Shown here piece by piece: positions 32,586-42,258 of a stretch of DNA of 64,000 bases (within the stretch, counting starts at the first letter, position 1; the number at the start of each line of letters is the position of its first letter). A program made the translations under genes and the position numbers. Under the pieces are notes generated by a model, which was not told where the DNA came from, did no database searches, and saw only the letters and a program-made list of their open reading frames with translations. Origin of the DNA: Neofusicoccum parvum. Its lineage: Eukaryota; Ascomycota; Dothideomycetes; Botryosphaeriales; Botryosphaeriaceae. The stretch lies in NCBI GenBank assembly GCA_020912385.1, contig CP087210.1, positions 1,488,001 through 1,552,000 of the forward strand. Reading direction: 5' to 3'.

Positions 32586-33296
32586 GCTTCTGCATGGACC
32601 GTCTTCCCGTGAAGAATGATGCCCACTATTCAGCTGCACGGCCATCGGGAACATGGCTAGTTCATTCTTCATTTCAAGTTCGATCACGAGCCGCACGGAT
32701 ACCACCTCCCGCCTCGCGTGGGAAACGAGGAGAGACAATGTCAGCGGCCAAATCCTCCCGCAACCTTGCACTAGACAAGTCTAGGAAACACAAATATAGA
32801 TCATGTATACCGGAAAAGGAGACACCAATCCCCCCTCTCGCCCTGCGTACGACGATAAAAACCCGAAACAAGCAGATATCCGGCTCATTAACTTCTCCCC
32901 CCGCATTCTTGGTTCCCGCCAAGCGCACCGCCATCTGCAAACGTCATCCTCCCCGTTCCGCTACCCAATAGTAAATAGCACCGCCGCATATTCCTCCGGT
33001 GGCTGAGAGCTATTGGATTCGGTTATTGGCCGCGACTGGAATACCCATTTTCTTCTCACACTTCATCTTTGGCGAATGGGGATGGAAGCAAGGAGGCACG
33101 AGTTTGACGACTTGGTTTGTGCTACAGTGCCCGACAATCGCTCGATACGAGTTTTCTGGGACAGATGATCTTGTAGTTGGGTAGGTACAAAAATTCAAAA
33201 TTTGGCTTTCCATTCCTCCTGCGTGGCCTTCTTATACCTCGCTCTCATTCAACCTTGATCCTGCATTTCCTTTTTCCCGCGGGAGAGGCAATCATC
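32586..33296. other. intergenic between co-oriented genes
   Basis: The 711 bases hold no supported gene. The last 100 bases are pyrimidine-rich, as in a promoter. Confidence 0.55.
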
Positions 33297-36274
33297 ATGA
33301 AGACTCTCTATTTTCTCTTGGCGTCAGTCCAGCTGTCCCTGGCTGCACCTGCATCTCAGGCGAACGATGACTTCGAGTGTGCTTGCCCCATGCCGCTGTG
33401 CCCGCCTGGACAGCCAGAAGTACGTTTGAATCCTTGCAGTTCGTTCAGCGTGTCTGACTGTGTCATAGCGGTGCGAATGCCAGAATGCCGCAATCGATGC
33501 GTGCTGGTCACGACAGCTTGAAGATGGCAAGGACTGTCCAGCTCCTGCTTTGAAGGTAGGCAAAGCCTTGGCAAAGCGTATCCGATACACCACAGATGCT
33601 TTCATGGTCTTTCAATGCTGTGGGCGGAGCTTAGTTCTCACTGTTGGTAGGACTGCAACTCAACGATCACCGGACGGGACTTACCTGACCCGACATCCTT
33701 CCCGAGTACCGGCCCAGCTCCATCGTCTCCACAGAGATGTTCGTGCGCGCCAGCCTTCTGTGCACAGATCTGGCCACAGGTAAGCCCAGCACACTTTCCA
33801 GTGCCGCTCAACAGGATCTGATGGTGACAGTCATGCCACTGCGCCAACAACGCGAAACTGCAGTGCCACAAGAACTGCGGTGGTGTTCTCGAGGAACTGC
33901 AAGATTGCGGAGATAGTCCGGGGGAGAGCGCGATCTTGTACAGTTCCTTTGCTCTTCCAACGGAGACGGATTTGGAGACCCTGGAGCCAACACAGACCTC
34001 GGAACCGACATTGAGCTTTGAGAGATCGTCCGCCATCCCATCAACTCCCTCGGAATCCGAACCGACGTGTCAATGCGAGCCGGCGTTCTGCATTAAATCT
34101 TGGCCTGAAGTGCGTGATTCATAGCCTTTGCAGTGATTCTGAACGGCGGTGCTGACTGGCTCTCCAGGGCTGCCACTGTATGAACAAGGCTAAACTTGAC
34201 TGCTACGACACTTGCGGAGGGCCATATCCAGAGCTTCAGGTATGCTACCTATATATCGCGGAGCCAGTACTCCGTCATGAGCCAAGATGCCAATCTCAAC
34301 CTGCTGACTATTCCACCACCAGGACTGTGGCGGTGACCCTGACGAAACCTCAAGCTCCGAGGACTTGCCGCAATCCACCGATGTTCCCGTAGACGCGACC
34401 TCGACATCTGATCTCGAGGACTTTCCGCAGATCACTGATGCCCCCGTAGACGCAAGCCCAACCTCGGACCTCGAGGAGGATCCAGAGTCTACCGATGACC
34501 CCACAGATGCAACTTCAACCAACGATCTCGAAGACTTCCCACAGTTCACCGACGCTCCAGTCGAGATCCCTTCCGATCCAGATACGACACCAGCACCACC
34601 AAGTTGCAGGTGCGACCCGGTCTTCTGTGCTCAATCCTGGCCTCTAGTGAGTAGCCAATCATCACCTTGTCTCGGGCTTGCAATGCTGATAACAATGACT
34701 CAACTAGAGTTGCCAATGCAGCAACCAAGCAGCTAGTGACTGTGCACAGCTGTGCGGTCGTCCAGAGCCACAGTTCTTGGTAGGTCCTCGCCGCTCAAGT
34801 GAAGACGCACTTGGGAGATTCCTACTTACCGCCGCACCAGGACTGCAACGGGCCGGGTCCCGACGACATCCAGAGCGAGCTTCCCGGCCTCTTCGATATG
34901 ATTCCGGACCCTAGTGACATCCCGGTCATATTCACAAACCTCATCCCCGATCTCCCCGACCCTCAGGAGCTCCCAGACTTCCTCGAGAACCTGCCTGACT
35001 ACATCAACGAGATCCCCGACGACGAGCCCTGGACCGAGACGCACAACTGGTTCTCCTTCCTCTTCCCTGACCCTACCCCCGTTCCGGAAGACACGCTCGT
35101 TCCTCAGCTCCCCGAAATGTCTGTCTCTTCGTACGAGAAGGAGGAAGTTCCAGCGACGCCCTCCATCCCGACCGTCACCGCTCCAGCCATCACCTCGGCC
35201 GCCGCTTCCAACTACCGCGTCTGCGGCCACCGCGCCGCCGACCCGTGCCCGACGGGCTACAACTGCGTCTCGCGGCCGGACGCCCACTGCGGGCCCGAGG
35301 TCGACTGCGGCGGATACTGCGTCGACCTCCTGAACGAAAGCACGCTGCTCGCCGACGGCCCGGCGGCGTCTACCTCGAGCAACACGACCACGCTGAGTTT
35401 CAGCATGATCACGGACTTCTTCCCCAGCGGCTACTCCCCCAGCACGCTCAGCACCAGAAGGCGCGCGCCGCTGCTGCCGCCGCGCCAGGTGCTCGGCTCG
35501 GCCGCGGCCACGCCGTCCAGCGCGCTGTCGCAGACGCCGTGCGGCGCCGGCTACCCGCCGTGCGGCCCGGGCGTCGAGTGCGTGGCCACGTTCGTCCACG
35601 GCATCGGCTTCGCGCAGAAGCGCAGCTACTGCGCCGCCGGGCCGGCCGTCATCGCCGGCGGCAGCGTGGTCGGCGATGCCGACGTGCCGCCCTCCACCAC
35701 GCCCGACGACAACAACGACCTCCTTCCCTCCTCCCCGACCGACACCCCCCCAACCGACTCCCTCTGGCCCGACCCCGCCTGGCCCGGCCCGATCACGACC
35801 CTCGCGCCCCTCTTCGGCCCCGGCCCCGTCGGCATCACGCCGCAGCCGCCGCCTCAGCCCGCCCCGCCATCATCGTCATCTTCCCCCGACGACCCGTCCA
35901 CCTCGCTCACGCCCATCGCCCCGCTGCCCGCCCCGCTCCCGCTGCAGACGTGGACGCCCCTGACGATCACCACCACCGACGACCCCACGGCCGCCCCGGG
36001 CCCGGGCCCGGCGCCGCTGACGCTGCAGTGCGGCGGCCCGGCGGCCGCGCCCTGCCCGGACGGCCTGACGTGCGTGCGCGACCTGGCGGCGCCGGGCCCG
36101 CTCGGCGGGTGCGGCCCCGCGTGCGGCGAGGTGGGCGTGTGCATCGTGCCCGAGGGCTGCGGCGGCTTCGCCGGCAGGTCGTGCAGCGAGCCCGGGCGGA
36201 CGTGCGTGGACCAGCCCGGCGACGGGTGCGACCCCGCGGCGGGAGGGGCGGATTGCGTGGGGATCTGCGTTTAG
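33297..36274 (+). CDS. large modular Cys-rich secreted protein, eight exons
   Basis: Eight exons: 33297-33419, 33469-33555, 33651-33779, 33831-34109, 34168-34239, 34323-34646, 34708-34779 and 34841-36274. All introns are phase 0, and the product is 839 residues. Signal peptide: MKTLYFLLASVQLSLAAP. The N-terminal third consists of four copies of one module split by introns at the same place: a CxCxxxxC half ending before the intron (ECACPMPLCPPGQPE, RCSCAPAFCAQIWPQ, TCQCEPAFCIKSWPE, SCRCDPVFCAQSWPL), then a second half starting right after it (RCECQNAAIDAC, SCHCANNAKLQC, GCHCMNKAKLDC, SCQCSNQAASDC), and a DC-starting linker. The linker of module three has tandem acidic repeats (DAPVDASPTSDLEE type). 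The C-terminal half holds Pro/Thr-rich linkers and four shorter Cys modules of the form CG...PCP.G..CV. It is likely exported to the wall or medium; no enzyme motif is seen. Function unknown. Confidence 0.85.
34375..34560 (+). repeat. imperfect tandem repeat, acidic linker
   Basis: Three to four copies of an approximately 57-63-nt unit encode PQSTDVPVDATSTSDLED-like segments in exon six of the modular secreted protein. Units differ by several substitutions. Confidence 0.7.
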
Positions 36275-37237
36275 TGGGGGAGGGATTGGGTTCGTGGTTT
36301 GATCTGTCCGAGGTGGAGGGTCGGGTGAAAGGTGCCAGGTGGAGTTGGGAAGGAGGAGAGGAGGGGACTGACGACGCGGTGCGCGGGTTTAAATTGAAGG
36401 ATCTTTCGGTTACTTGCTTTTCTCACGCCCTGCGCGGCACGTCGCATTCTTCCGCATTGATCAACAAACAGCCGCGGCCTTTTGTTTCTTATGTGTGGAC
36501 GGTTATCGATATTGGTACATTATAAACTATACAGGCGGAAATAAAGAAACCCCATGCTCTCTTCCTCCGGCTCCGGCAAAGCCGAGACTTGAGCAAAGAG
36601 TGAGTTTCGGATCATGGACATGTGATGTCATGTCATGCTGAAATGAAACATGCAAGAGGACGCTGATAAAATGCCGAAATGCCACACCCTTGGGCAACCT
36701 GTAGGAGAAGTTGATGCCTGAAAACATCGGCATCCAAAGAAAAGCTCGCTCAGAAAGGCGCTTTTTCATGAAAATGAGCCAGATAACGCCGTCGCTCAGA
36801 TATCGGTAAAATAGGTATACCGCGTGGACGAGATTAAGAAGATAAGAAAGTAGAGGAGATTGATAAGGAAAGAGCGATCCCGCCAGAGACAGAAGAGCAA
36901 ACAGGCGGGTGCTGTGGTATCCCGAGAGACATCGCAAAACTGAGAGAAAAAAACAGAAAGCCATTAAATCGCATGGAATCAAGATGCAAAAGGAAATCGT
37001 GGTGGTGTGCACCATGGACAGTGTTCGTCCGTCGACATCTTCCGTTTCTCCGCCTGATCCCCAGGAATGCTTCCTTCCGTCTTTTTCATTCATTCAAATG
37101 CAAGATCGTCCAGCTGACGATTGTACCCCTTCATTCCAACATCAAGATACCCAAAGGCATCACAAAAAATATCTCTTCTTCGTCAAAGATTTCGTCAAAT
37201 AGAAGAAAATAAGAAAAAGTATCCGGAAGTCAAGAGA
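36275..37237. other. convergent 3' region
   Basis: About 960 bases between two convergent genes, turning AT-richer after 36500. Small frames on both strands have no motif. Nothing more is seen. Confidence 0.5.
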
Positions 37238-40200
37238 TTATCCGTAATACTCGCCGCGGGAGCCACCAAGGCTACTCCACGCAGAAAGGACGTCATCACA
37301 AACACTGCTCCTGGCTGCAATAGCAGCAGCTGGGACGAGCTTGTCTCCGACATCACTCCTTGTGCCGCTTCTGCTGCTGACATGGCTTGTAACACTGCTT
37401 TGCCTGCTAAGACGCGTCTTCGGGACATGTGCAGGTGTGTTCGATGACATCGAGGTACGTGAACTGCCCAGCATCTGCGAGGAACGTGATTTGCGAACGT
37501 GGCTGATGACAGCGCTCACGTCAACCTCACCATCCCAATCCCATTCAGGGGGGCCAGGGCGAGTGCGGCCCTTGCTCGTTGCCACAGACGAAATCGAGGC
37601 CATGGCCTCGTGGCGGACCGCTCCACCTGGCTTCGGGAAAGCAAGCTGCGAGGATGTACGCGGAGGAACGATTACGTCGGAGGTAACTGCCTGCCCAGGT
37701 GTTTCTACGCAAGGATCGACATTGGCTCCAGAGCTAGCAGTACGGCGGCGGCTGTGACTGCGGCTTCTGTCCACGCTTCTCGCGTCGTCGATCTCCCGCT
37801 CTTTATTGTAGTCGCCCATTCTCCTTGCTCTTTCCTTCCCCTTGTGGCTCATGCTGATGTCAGAGGGATGGTGATGATGGTGGTGGTGGTGATTATGAAT
37901 TGAGTCGTGATCAGCACCAAAGCTAGCTTCGCTACCACCGATTGAACTACCAACGACCTTGATAGGAAGCTCGCCATCCGAGACTGGACCTGGAGTCACA
38001 GGCGAGGGAATTGTGTCTGTGTGGGAAGCGGTAGCTGGGAAAGTCGGAGAATCGGGGGGCGAAGCGAAAACCTCGAGGGGAGAGAAGATAGCTGGAGAGA
38101 GTTGTGGTGGCTGAGATGTTATTCGCTGCGCCATACGAGCACGAGGCGACGAAAACACCGAGGACGTCGAGGCCAAGGAGCTTGAGCCAGGAGATCTTAG
38201 GAGCGCTTCGTTTGCCGTGGGTGGCACACGGTTCCTCTTCTCCGACCGAGGAGGCGGTGGTACGTAGGTTGCATTGCACAGAGTCTCCGCTGTTGACGAT
38301 GAAGTTTCGGTCCCTGCCGCAGTAGTCTGGGAAAGAATCGACTTCTTCGAAGCCCTTCGGTCACTCTCGGAGAGAGCTGGTCTCCGTGAGTATTCTGAGC
38401 CCGGGCTTTCTGTATAGACAGAACTAGAAGCGTTATGCTGGTCGTCCGCAGAAAAGGTTGGAGTGTCTGATCTGGTTTGTTCGATCTTCATGGCCGACCT
38501 GTAGCCGTCTGTGAAACTTTGCTTGGCCATAGCTGCACGCTTCCTGCGCATCAGCTCCAGAAGCACCTCTTCTTCTTCCGTCACAGCCATGAGCTTGTGG
38601 CCCATTTTGCTCGGCTCACTCTTTGACGTCCTTCCGCTCTTGATACTGCTGTTGTCCCTGTCGTCGTGGACACTCTTAGGGTAGCGCTTCGAATCATCGT
38701 GATCATCCTCTGGAATTGCTGAAACTTGACGGGAATGTTGCGATCTACGGCCACTACGGGAATTGGAGTGCCTTGGAAGGACCAGGTTGGTCTGGCTGGA
38801 CGCAGCCGTAGTCGGGGAGAGCATGACATCAATGGTGGCGCCGGTGGCTGAGGACTGGATGCTGGCTCTGGAGGTGTTGGTCATGCCTGACGCCGAAGTC
38901 ATTCCGGATGCCGCCGTCATACGCCTGGAGGTCCGATCCTGACGGGGTCTAATGTCGAACGCTTGGGCCCTGCCAATCAAAATCTCGCCTTCGGTATCCG
39001 TAGACATGGCGATGCTGTCACGGATGAGTGGCAGGCTGGCGCCACTGCTCCTGGGATCGCTTTCATCTTCTGACGACGAAAGAGACAGAACACTGTCGCC
39101 TTTCAAATCGCGATTCGACATTTTGCTAGTCTTCGTCCAGGCGGAAGTTCTCGTGTCATGACTTGCGAGAGAGGCTTGACTCGGTTGGCCTCGGAGATGA
39201 GGCTTGTCAGAGGGCCGGGAGGCGTGGCCGCCCTGGGAAGTATCCGCGCGGTATGGGTGATTCTGAGGCACCGCCTTCGCTTCGTTTGGATAGGCACGCT
39301 CTGCACGATGCTTGCGCTCGGCCGCATAGGCACGCTCTGTAGGGTACGTACGCTCGGCCGGATAGATCCGCTCAGCAGGGTGCGTGCGTTCGGCCGGATA
39401 GACTCGTTCCGCAGGAGGATATGTGCGCTCCGCTGGTGCGGCCTTAACGTGCGAATTTTTCCGTCCATGTCGAGGGGGGGACGGCTGCCGTCTGTGGTCG
39501 TGTGCAGGTGCTTGTCGAGGAGGCAAAGCTCGAGACTCTTGCACTTTCGTGTTCACTCGTGCGGCCGGCATCTTCTCCTCTTCCTCTTCCTCTTCCTCGT
39601 CATCGTCGCTCAACCCCTCAAACCAGTGCTGGATGCCTGGTGGTGGTCTTCGCCTGTTGACCTTGGCATTATCGAAAGGAGTGTTGTAGGCACGGTCCTT
39701 GGCGGCCTGAGCTCTGCCTTCGCGCAGAGTGTCACTGGTTTTAGTGCTGGTGACAGAAGGTGCTCTGTTTCTATTAGAATATGAGGTAGTGGGGGAGGTC
39801 AAAGGCCGTGGGAAGTGCGTCGAGGTGCTCGACATAGGAACGGGAGAGCTGACGAACTTGGTAGGGGATAGAAGATGCTGGTCATTGTTTTCCTTTGCCT
39901 TGGGGGTCTTGGGAAACAACTTGGAAAGATCTAACCGCGCGGGGATTTTCTTCTTCTTCCCCGCGCCGCTGCCGCTGCTGACGCTGGTGGAGTCAACGCC
40001 CGCGCTCCAGACGGAGCCGGGTATACTCTCCTGGTCTATGCTCCGTGAAGACGACGAGTACACGGAGGGGTGGCCCTTGCGCAAGCCACCGTCCCGGACG
40101 GCCGACATGGAGGTCTGCTGTGAGACATAGAGTGGTTGTCGCTGGGCGTCGTAATGCGAGCGCAGGGTGGACGACGAGCCCTGGGAGTTGAGCTGCTTGC

Positions 40201-40594
40201 TGTACATAGAACTGGTCACGGAGCCAGAGCGGTCCTTGCTGCGGGAGAAATCCTGGTGGAAGCGGGGGTGCGGTGGCACAAGGAGACTCTCGTCGGTAGC
40301 AGGCGAGCCCTTGCGTCGGCTGGCAGCCTCCTGGCTTGCCTCGGACAGCGTGATGCTCATGTAGCTTTTCTTCGTCTCCAGCGAAGGGGTCACCGAATTG
40401 TTGCGGGGAAAGCTGCTCGCAGAGGCAGCGCTCCCGGTGCGGCGGCCGGGCAGACCGGTGCCCAGCAGCCGCTCGGCTTTGCTGGGTTGTGGGAAGTCAT
40501 AGTCGGGGGTGGGCACACGCTCCAAGCGCGCGTCCCGCTCGGCCTGGGCACGGCGGCCAGGCAGAGGGAAGGCGAATTTGGAGGAGCGACCCAT
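37238..40594 (-). CDS. 1118-residue low-complexity Ser-rich protein
   Basis: Not recognised. A single uninterrupted frame from ATG 40594 to stop 37238. The protein starts MGRSSKFAFPLPGRRAQAER and is mostly disordered: rich in Ser, Arg, Thr and Pro, with many possible phosphorylation sites (RSxS, SP, TP). Noteworthy pieces are a repeat of AERxYP-like hexapeptides at about 383-435, an acidic run with seven Glu (SDDDEEEEEEEEK) just before it, the short helical segment LMAVTEEEEVLLELMRRKRA at about 660-680, and a nine-His run (HNHHHHHHHH region, about 900). The C-terminus has WDWDGEVDVSAVISHVRKSR and VCDDVLSAWSSLGGSRGEYY, which look like short conserved motifs. A cytoskeletal, polarity or signalling scaffold is conceivable from composition only. 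No signal peptide or membrane segment. Confidence 0.8.
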   Translation of the reverse strand: MGRSSKFAFPLPGRRAQAERDARLERVPTPDYDFPQPSKAERLLGTGLPGRRTGSAASASSFPRNNSVTPSLETKKSYMSITLSEASQEAASRRKGSPATDESLLVPPHPRFHQDFSRSKDRSGSVTSSMYSKQLNSQGSSSTLRSHYDAQRQPLYVSQQTSMSAVRDGGLRKGHPSVYSSSSRSIDQESIPGSVWSAGVDSTSVSSGSGAGKKKKIPARLDLSKLFPKTPKAKENNDQHLLSPTKFVSSPVPMSSTSTHFPRPLTSPTTSYSNRNRAPSVTSTKTSDTLREGRAQAAKDRAYNTPFDNAKVNRRRPPPGIQHWFEGLSDDDEEEEEEEEKMPAARVNTKVQESRALPPRQAPAHDHRRQPSPPRHGRKNSHVKAAPAERTYPPAERVYPAERTHPAERIYPAERTYPTERAYAAERKHRAERAYPNEAKAVPQNHPYRADTSQGGHASRPSDKPHLRGQPSQASLASHDTRTSAWTKTSKMSNRDLKGDSVLSLSSSEDESDPRSSGASLPLIRDSIAMSTDTEGEILIGRAQAFDIRPRQDRTSRRMTAASGMTSASGMTNTSRASIQSSATGATIDVMLSPTTAASSQTNLVLPRHSNSRSGRRSQHSRQVSAIPEDDHDDSKRYPKSVHDDRDNSSIKSGRTSKSEPSKMGHKLMAVTEEEEVLLELMRRKRAAMAKQSFTDGYRSAMKIEQTRSDTPTFSADDQHNASSSVYTESPGSEYSRRPALSESDRRASKKSILSQTTAAGTETSSSTAETLCNATYVPPPPRSEKRNRVPPTANEALLRSPGSSSLASTSSVFSSPRARMAQRITSQPPQLSPAIFSPLEVFASPPDSPTFPATASHTDTIPSPVTPGPVSDGELPIKVVGSSIGGSEASFGADHDSIHNHHHHHHHHPSDISMSHKGKERARRMGDYNKEREIDDARSVDRSRSHSRRRTASSGANVDPCVETPGQAVTSDVIVPPRTSSQLAFPKPGGAVRHEAMASISSVATSKGRTRPGPPEWDWDGEVDVSAVISHVRKSRSSQMLGSSRTSMSSNTPAHVPKTRLSRQSSVTSHVSSRSGTRSDVGDKLVPAAAIAARSSVCDDVLSAWSSLGGSRGEYYG
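39295..39446 (-). repeat. hexapeptide AERxYP repeat, about eight units
   Basis: Eighteen-nt units encode AERTYP, AERVYP, AERTHP, AERIYP, AERTYP, TERAYA, AERKHR and AERAYP. The last units are degenerate, and one extra Pro follows the first unit. Confidence 0.8.
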
Positions 40595-41166
40595 GGAGGC
40601 GGGCGAATTGGTGGTGATGAGGGAGCGGAAAGAAGCAAGCAGAGGCAGAAACGAGCGTAGATATCAAGGACGATTTAGACTCTGGCAGTGTTTCAGCAGG
40701 TGGTAAGCGGCCGTTGCGCGAGTCGGAACATACCTGGACGAGGTGTGCATTTCGCCTGATGCAGTGGGGTTCTGCTTCTCGAACGGTGGCACGAAGGACA
40801 GCTCAGGCGCGGGCGGCGGCGACACGGGGGTGCGGCACAGCGCGCATGTCTGTACGATGGAGGACGGAGGAGCGCAGGCCGGGACTGGGGCAGCTGCGCG
40901 AGGCAGAGGACCTTGGACCCGGGGCTGGGGATGCGACAGGCACTGCGAGCTTGGACGCAATCTGACGAAGGCGGAAGCTAGTCGTGCAGCAGTAAAGTGT
41001 TGGCGTGGACGCGGTGGGGACTTGCAGGCGCAGGTGCAGACCCAGCTGCTTAAGGGCTGCCGGCAATGCTCGCCATGCGCGGCCGTGCCTCAGGCTGCGG
41101 CGTCTGGCGTGGGTCTGCGCGGCCGGGCGGCTGCTGGGCTGCGGCTGCGGATGCGCGCTGGATCGA

Positions 41167-41217
41167 CAGGCACAGGCACAGGCGTAGGCACAGGCACAGG
41201 GTCAGGCACGGGGCAGG
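41167..41217 (+). repeat. imperfect GGCACA tandem repeat
   Basis: About eight imperfect units of AGGCAC/AGGCGT/AGGGTC type. A simple repeat without apparent function. Confidence 0.65.
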
Positions 41218-42200
41218 CGCGGCGGGCGAGGGCGCGCATTGAAGCAATAAAGCAGTAGATGGAGCTCGCGAGTAGAGGCGCCCTGCAGCGCGAGAGGCGT
41301 GCCGAGCAGGCCGGCTCAGGGGCACTCGCAGCCCGCTGGGCCCTGGGGATCGCCGCCGTCGCGTCCAAGCGCGCCGCCGTGCTCGCTGCGCTGCTCGTCC
41401 ATGCGCTCCCGCCTGCCAGGCCGTGCAGGCTGTTCCCTGCGCCGCGCGCTGCTCGCTGCTGTCCCACCGCGCAGGTTGCACACGCCGCCTCTGCTGACCC
41501 GCCGCCGGCCTGGCCTCCACGACACAGCGCGCCGTCCCTTGCGTTGGTCGCGCAGCGGCCGCGGACGATTGGTGGCCTATCTTGCTCGTTCGATCTGCGG
41601 AACATCACGCCCAGCGCGAGCCCTGGCCGATCCCAGCGCGCCTGGTCCCTGTCGCCGTGGCGCCGCCGACCCCCATCCTCCGTCATGCTCGCTACCGCCC
41701 GCGCCGTCTGCTTCGCCGGCTGTGACGCGCTACTGCTCGCGCCTGCTCGCCGCGCCAAAGCCGCTCCGGCGCGAAAAGGGCAGCTGTTGCCACGGCCAGC
41801 CGCGCATCTTGCACCGCCGTCAGAAGAATCAATCGCAATTGTCTTCGGCCGGCGCGTGCGCTGCGCAGCCCGCCAAGTCCACTCGGCCACGCGATCCTCG
41901 TATGCGAAATGACGCCGTCGCCAAAAAGGTCGCGCATCAGCCACCACCACTGCAAAATGCAAATCTTCTTCCGCGAGTCGCGTTGAAGGCAATGTTTGGT
42001 AGCCGTACGCGTCCAGGAATCAATCAATTGTCGGGCCAATGGATCTCTGCTTCAACTGGCGAGACGCGCACGCCTGACTGGCAGACGGCCAGTCCTCGCC
42101 CTTCGACCCCTTCTCTGCGGCTGGGGTTCTCGCAAAAACTGCCCAGAGAGTCAAGCTTCCAGGCACTTACGACATCTGTGGGCGCCCCAGCGTATCTTAG

Positions 42201-42258
42201 CACGCCTTCTATGATCTTCGATGGGTCGATAGTTCCGAAGCAGATCATAGAAGGCGTG
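42201..42258. repeat. perfect 17-bp inverted repeat with 24-nt loop
   Basis: Left arm 42201-42217 (CACGCCTTCTATGATCT) and right arm 42242-42258 (AGATCATAGAAGGCGTG) are exact reverse complements. The inner sequence has a further partial pairing (TCG with CGA). It is outside any supported gene. It could be a structured RNA, a small-RNA hairpin, a terminator-like element or a remnant of inverted repeats of a mobile element. Confidence 0.85.

Noticed and set aside
35245..36525. 426-codon plus-strand frame rich in Arg
   Set aside because: It is a shifted reading of the last exon of the modular secreted protein, whose frame has the Cys patterns.
41090..41992. 300-codon minus-strand frame
   Set aside because: Low-complexity Ala/Arg/Pro translation, opposite-strand frame equally long, and a simple repeat inside.
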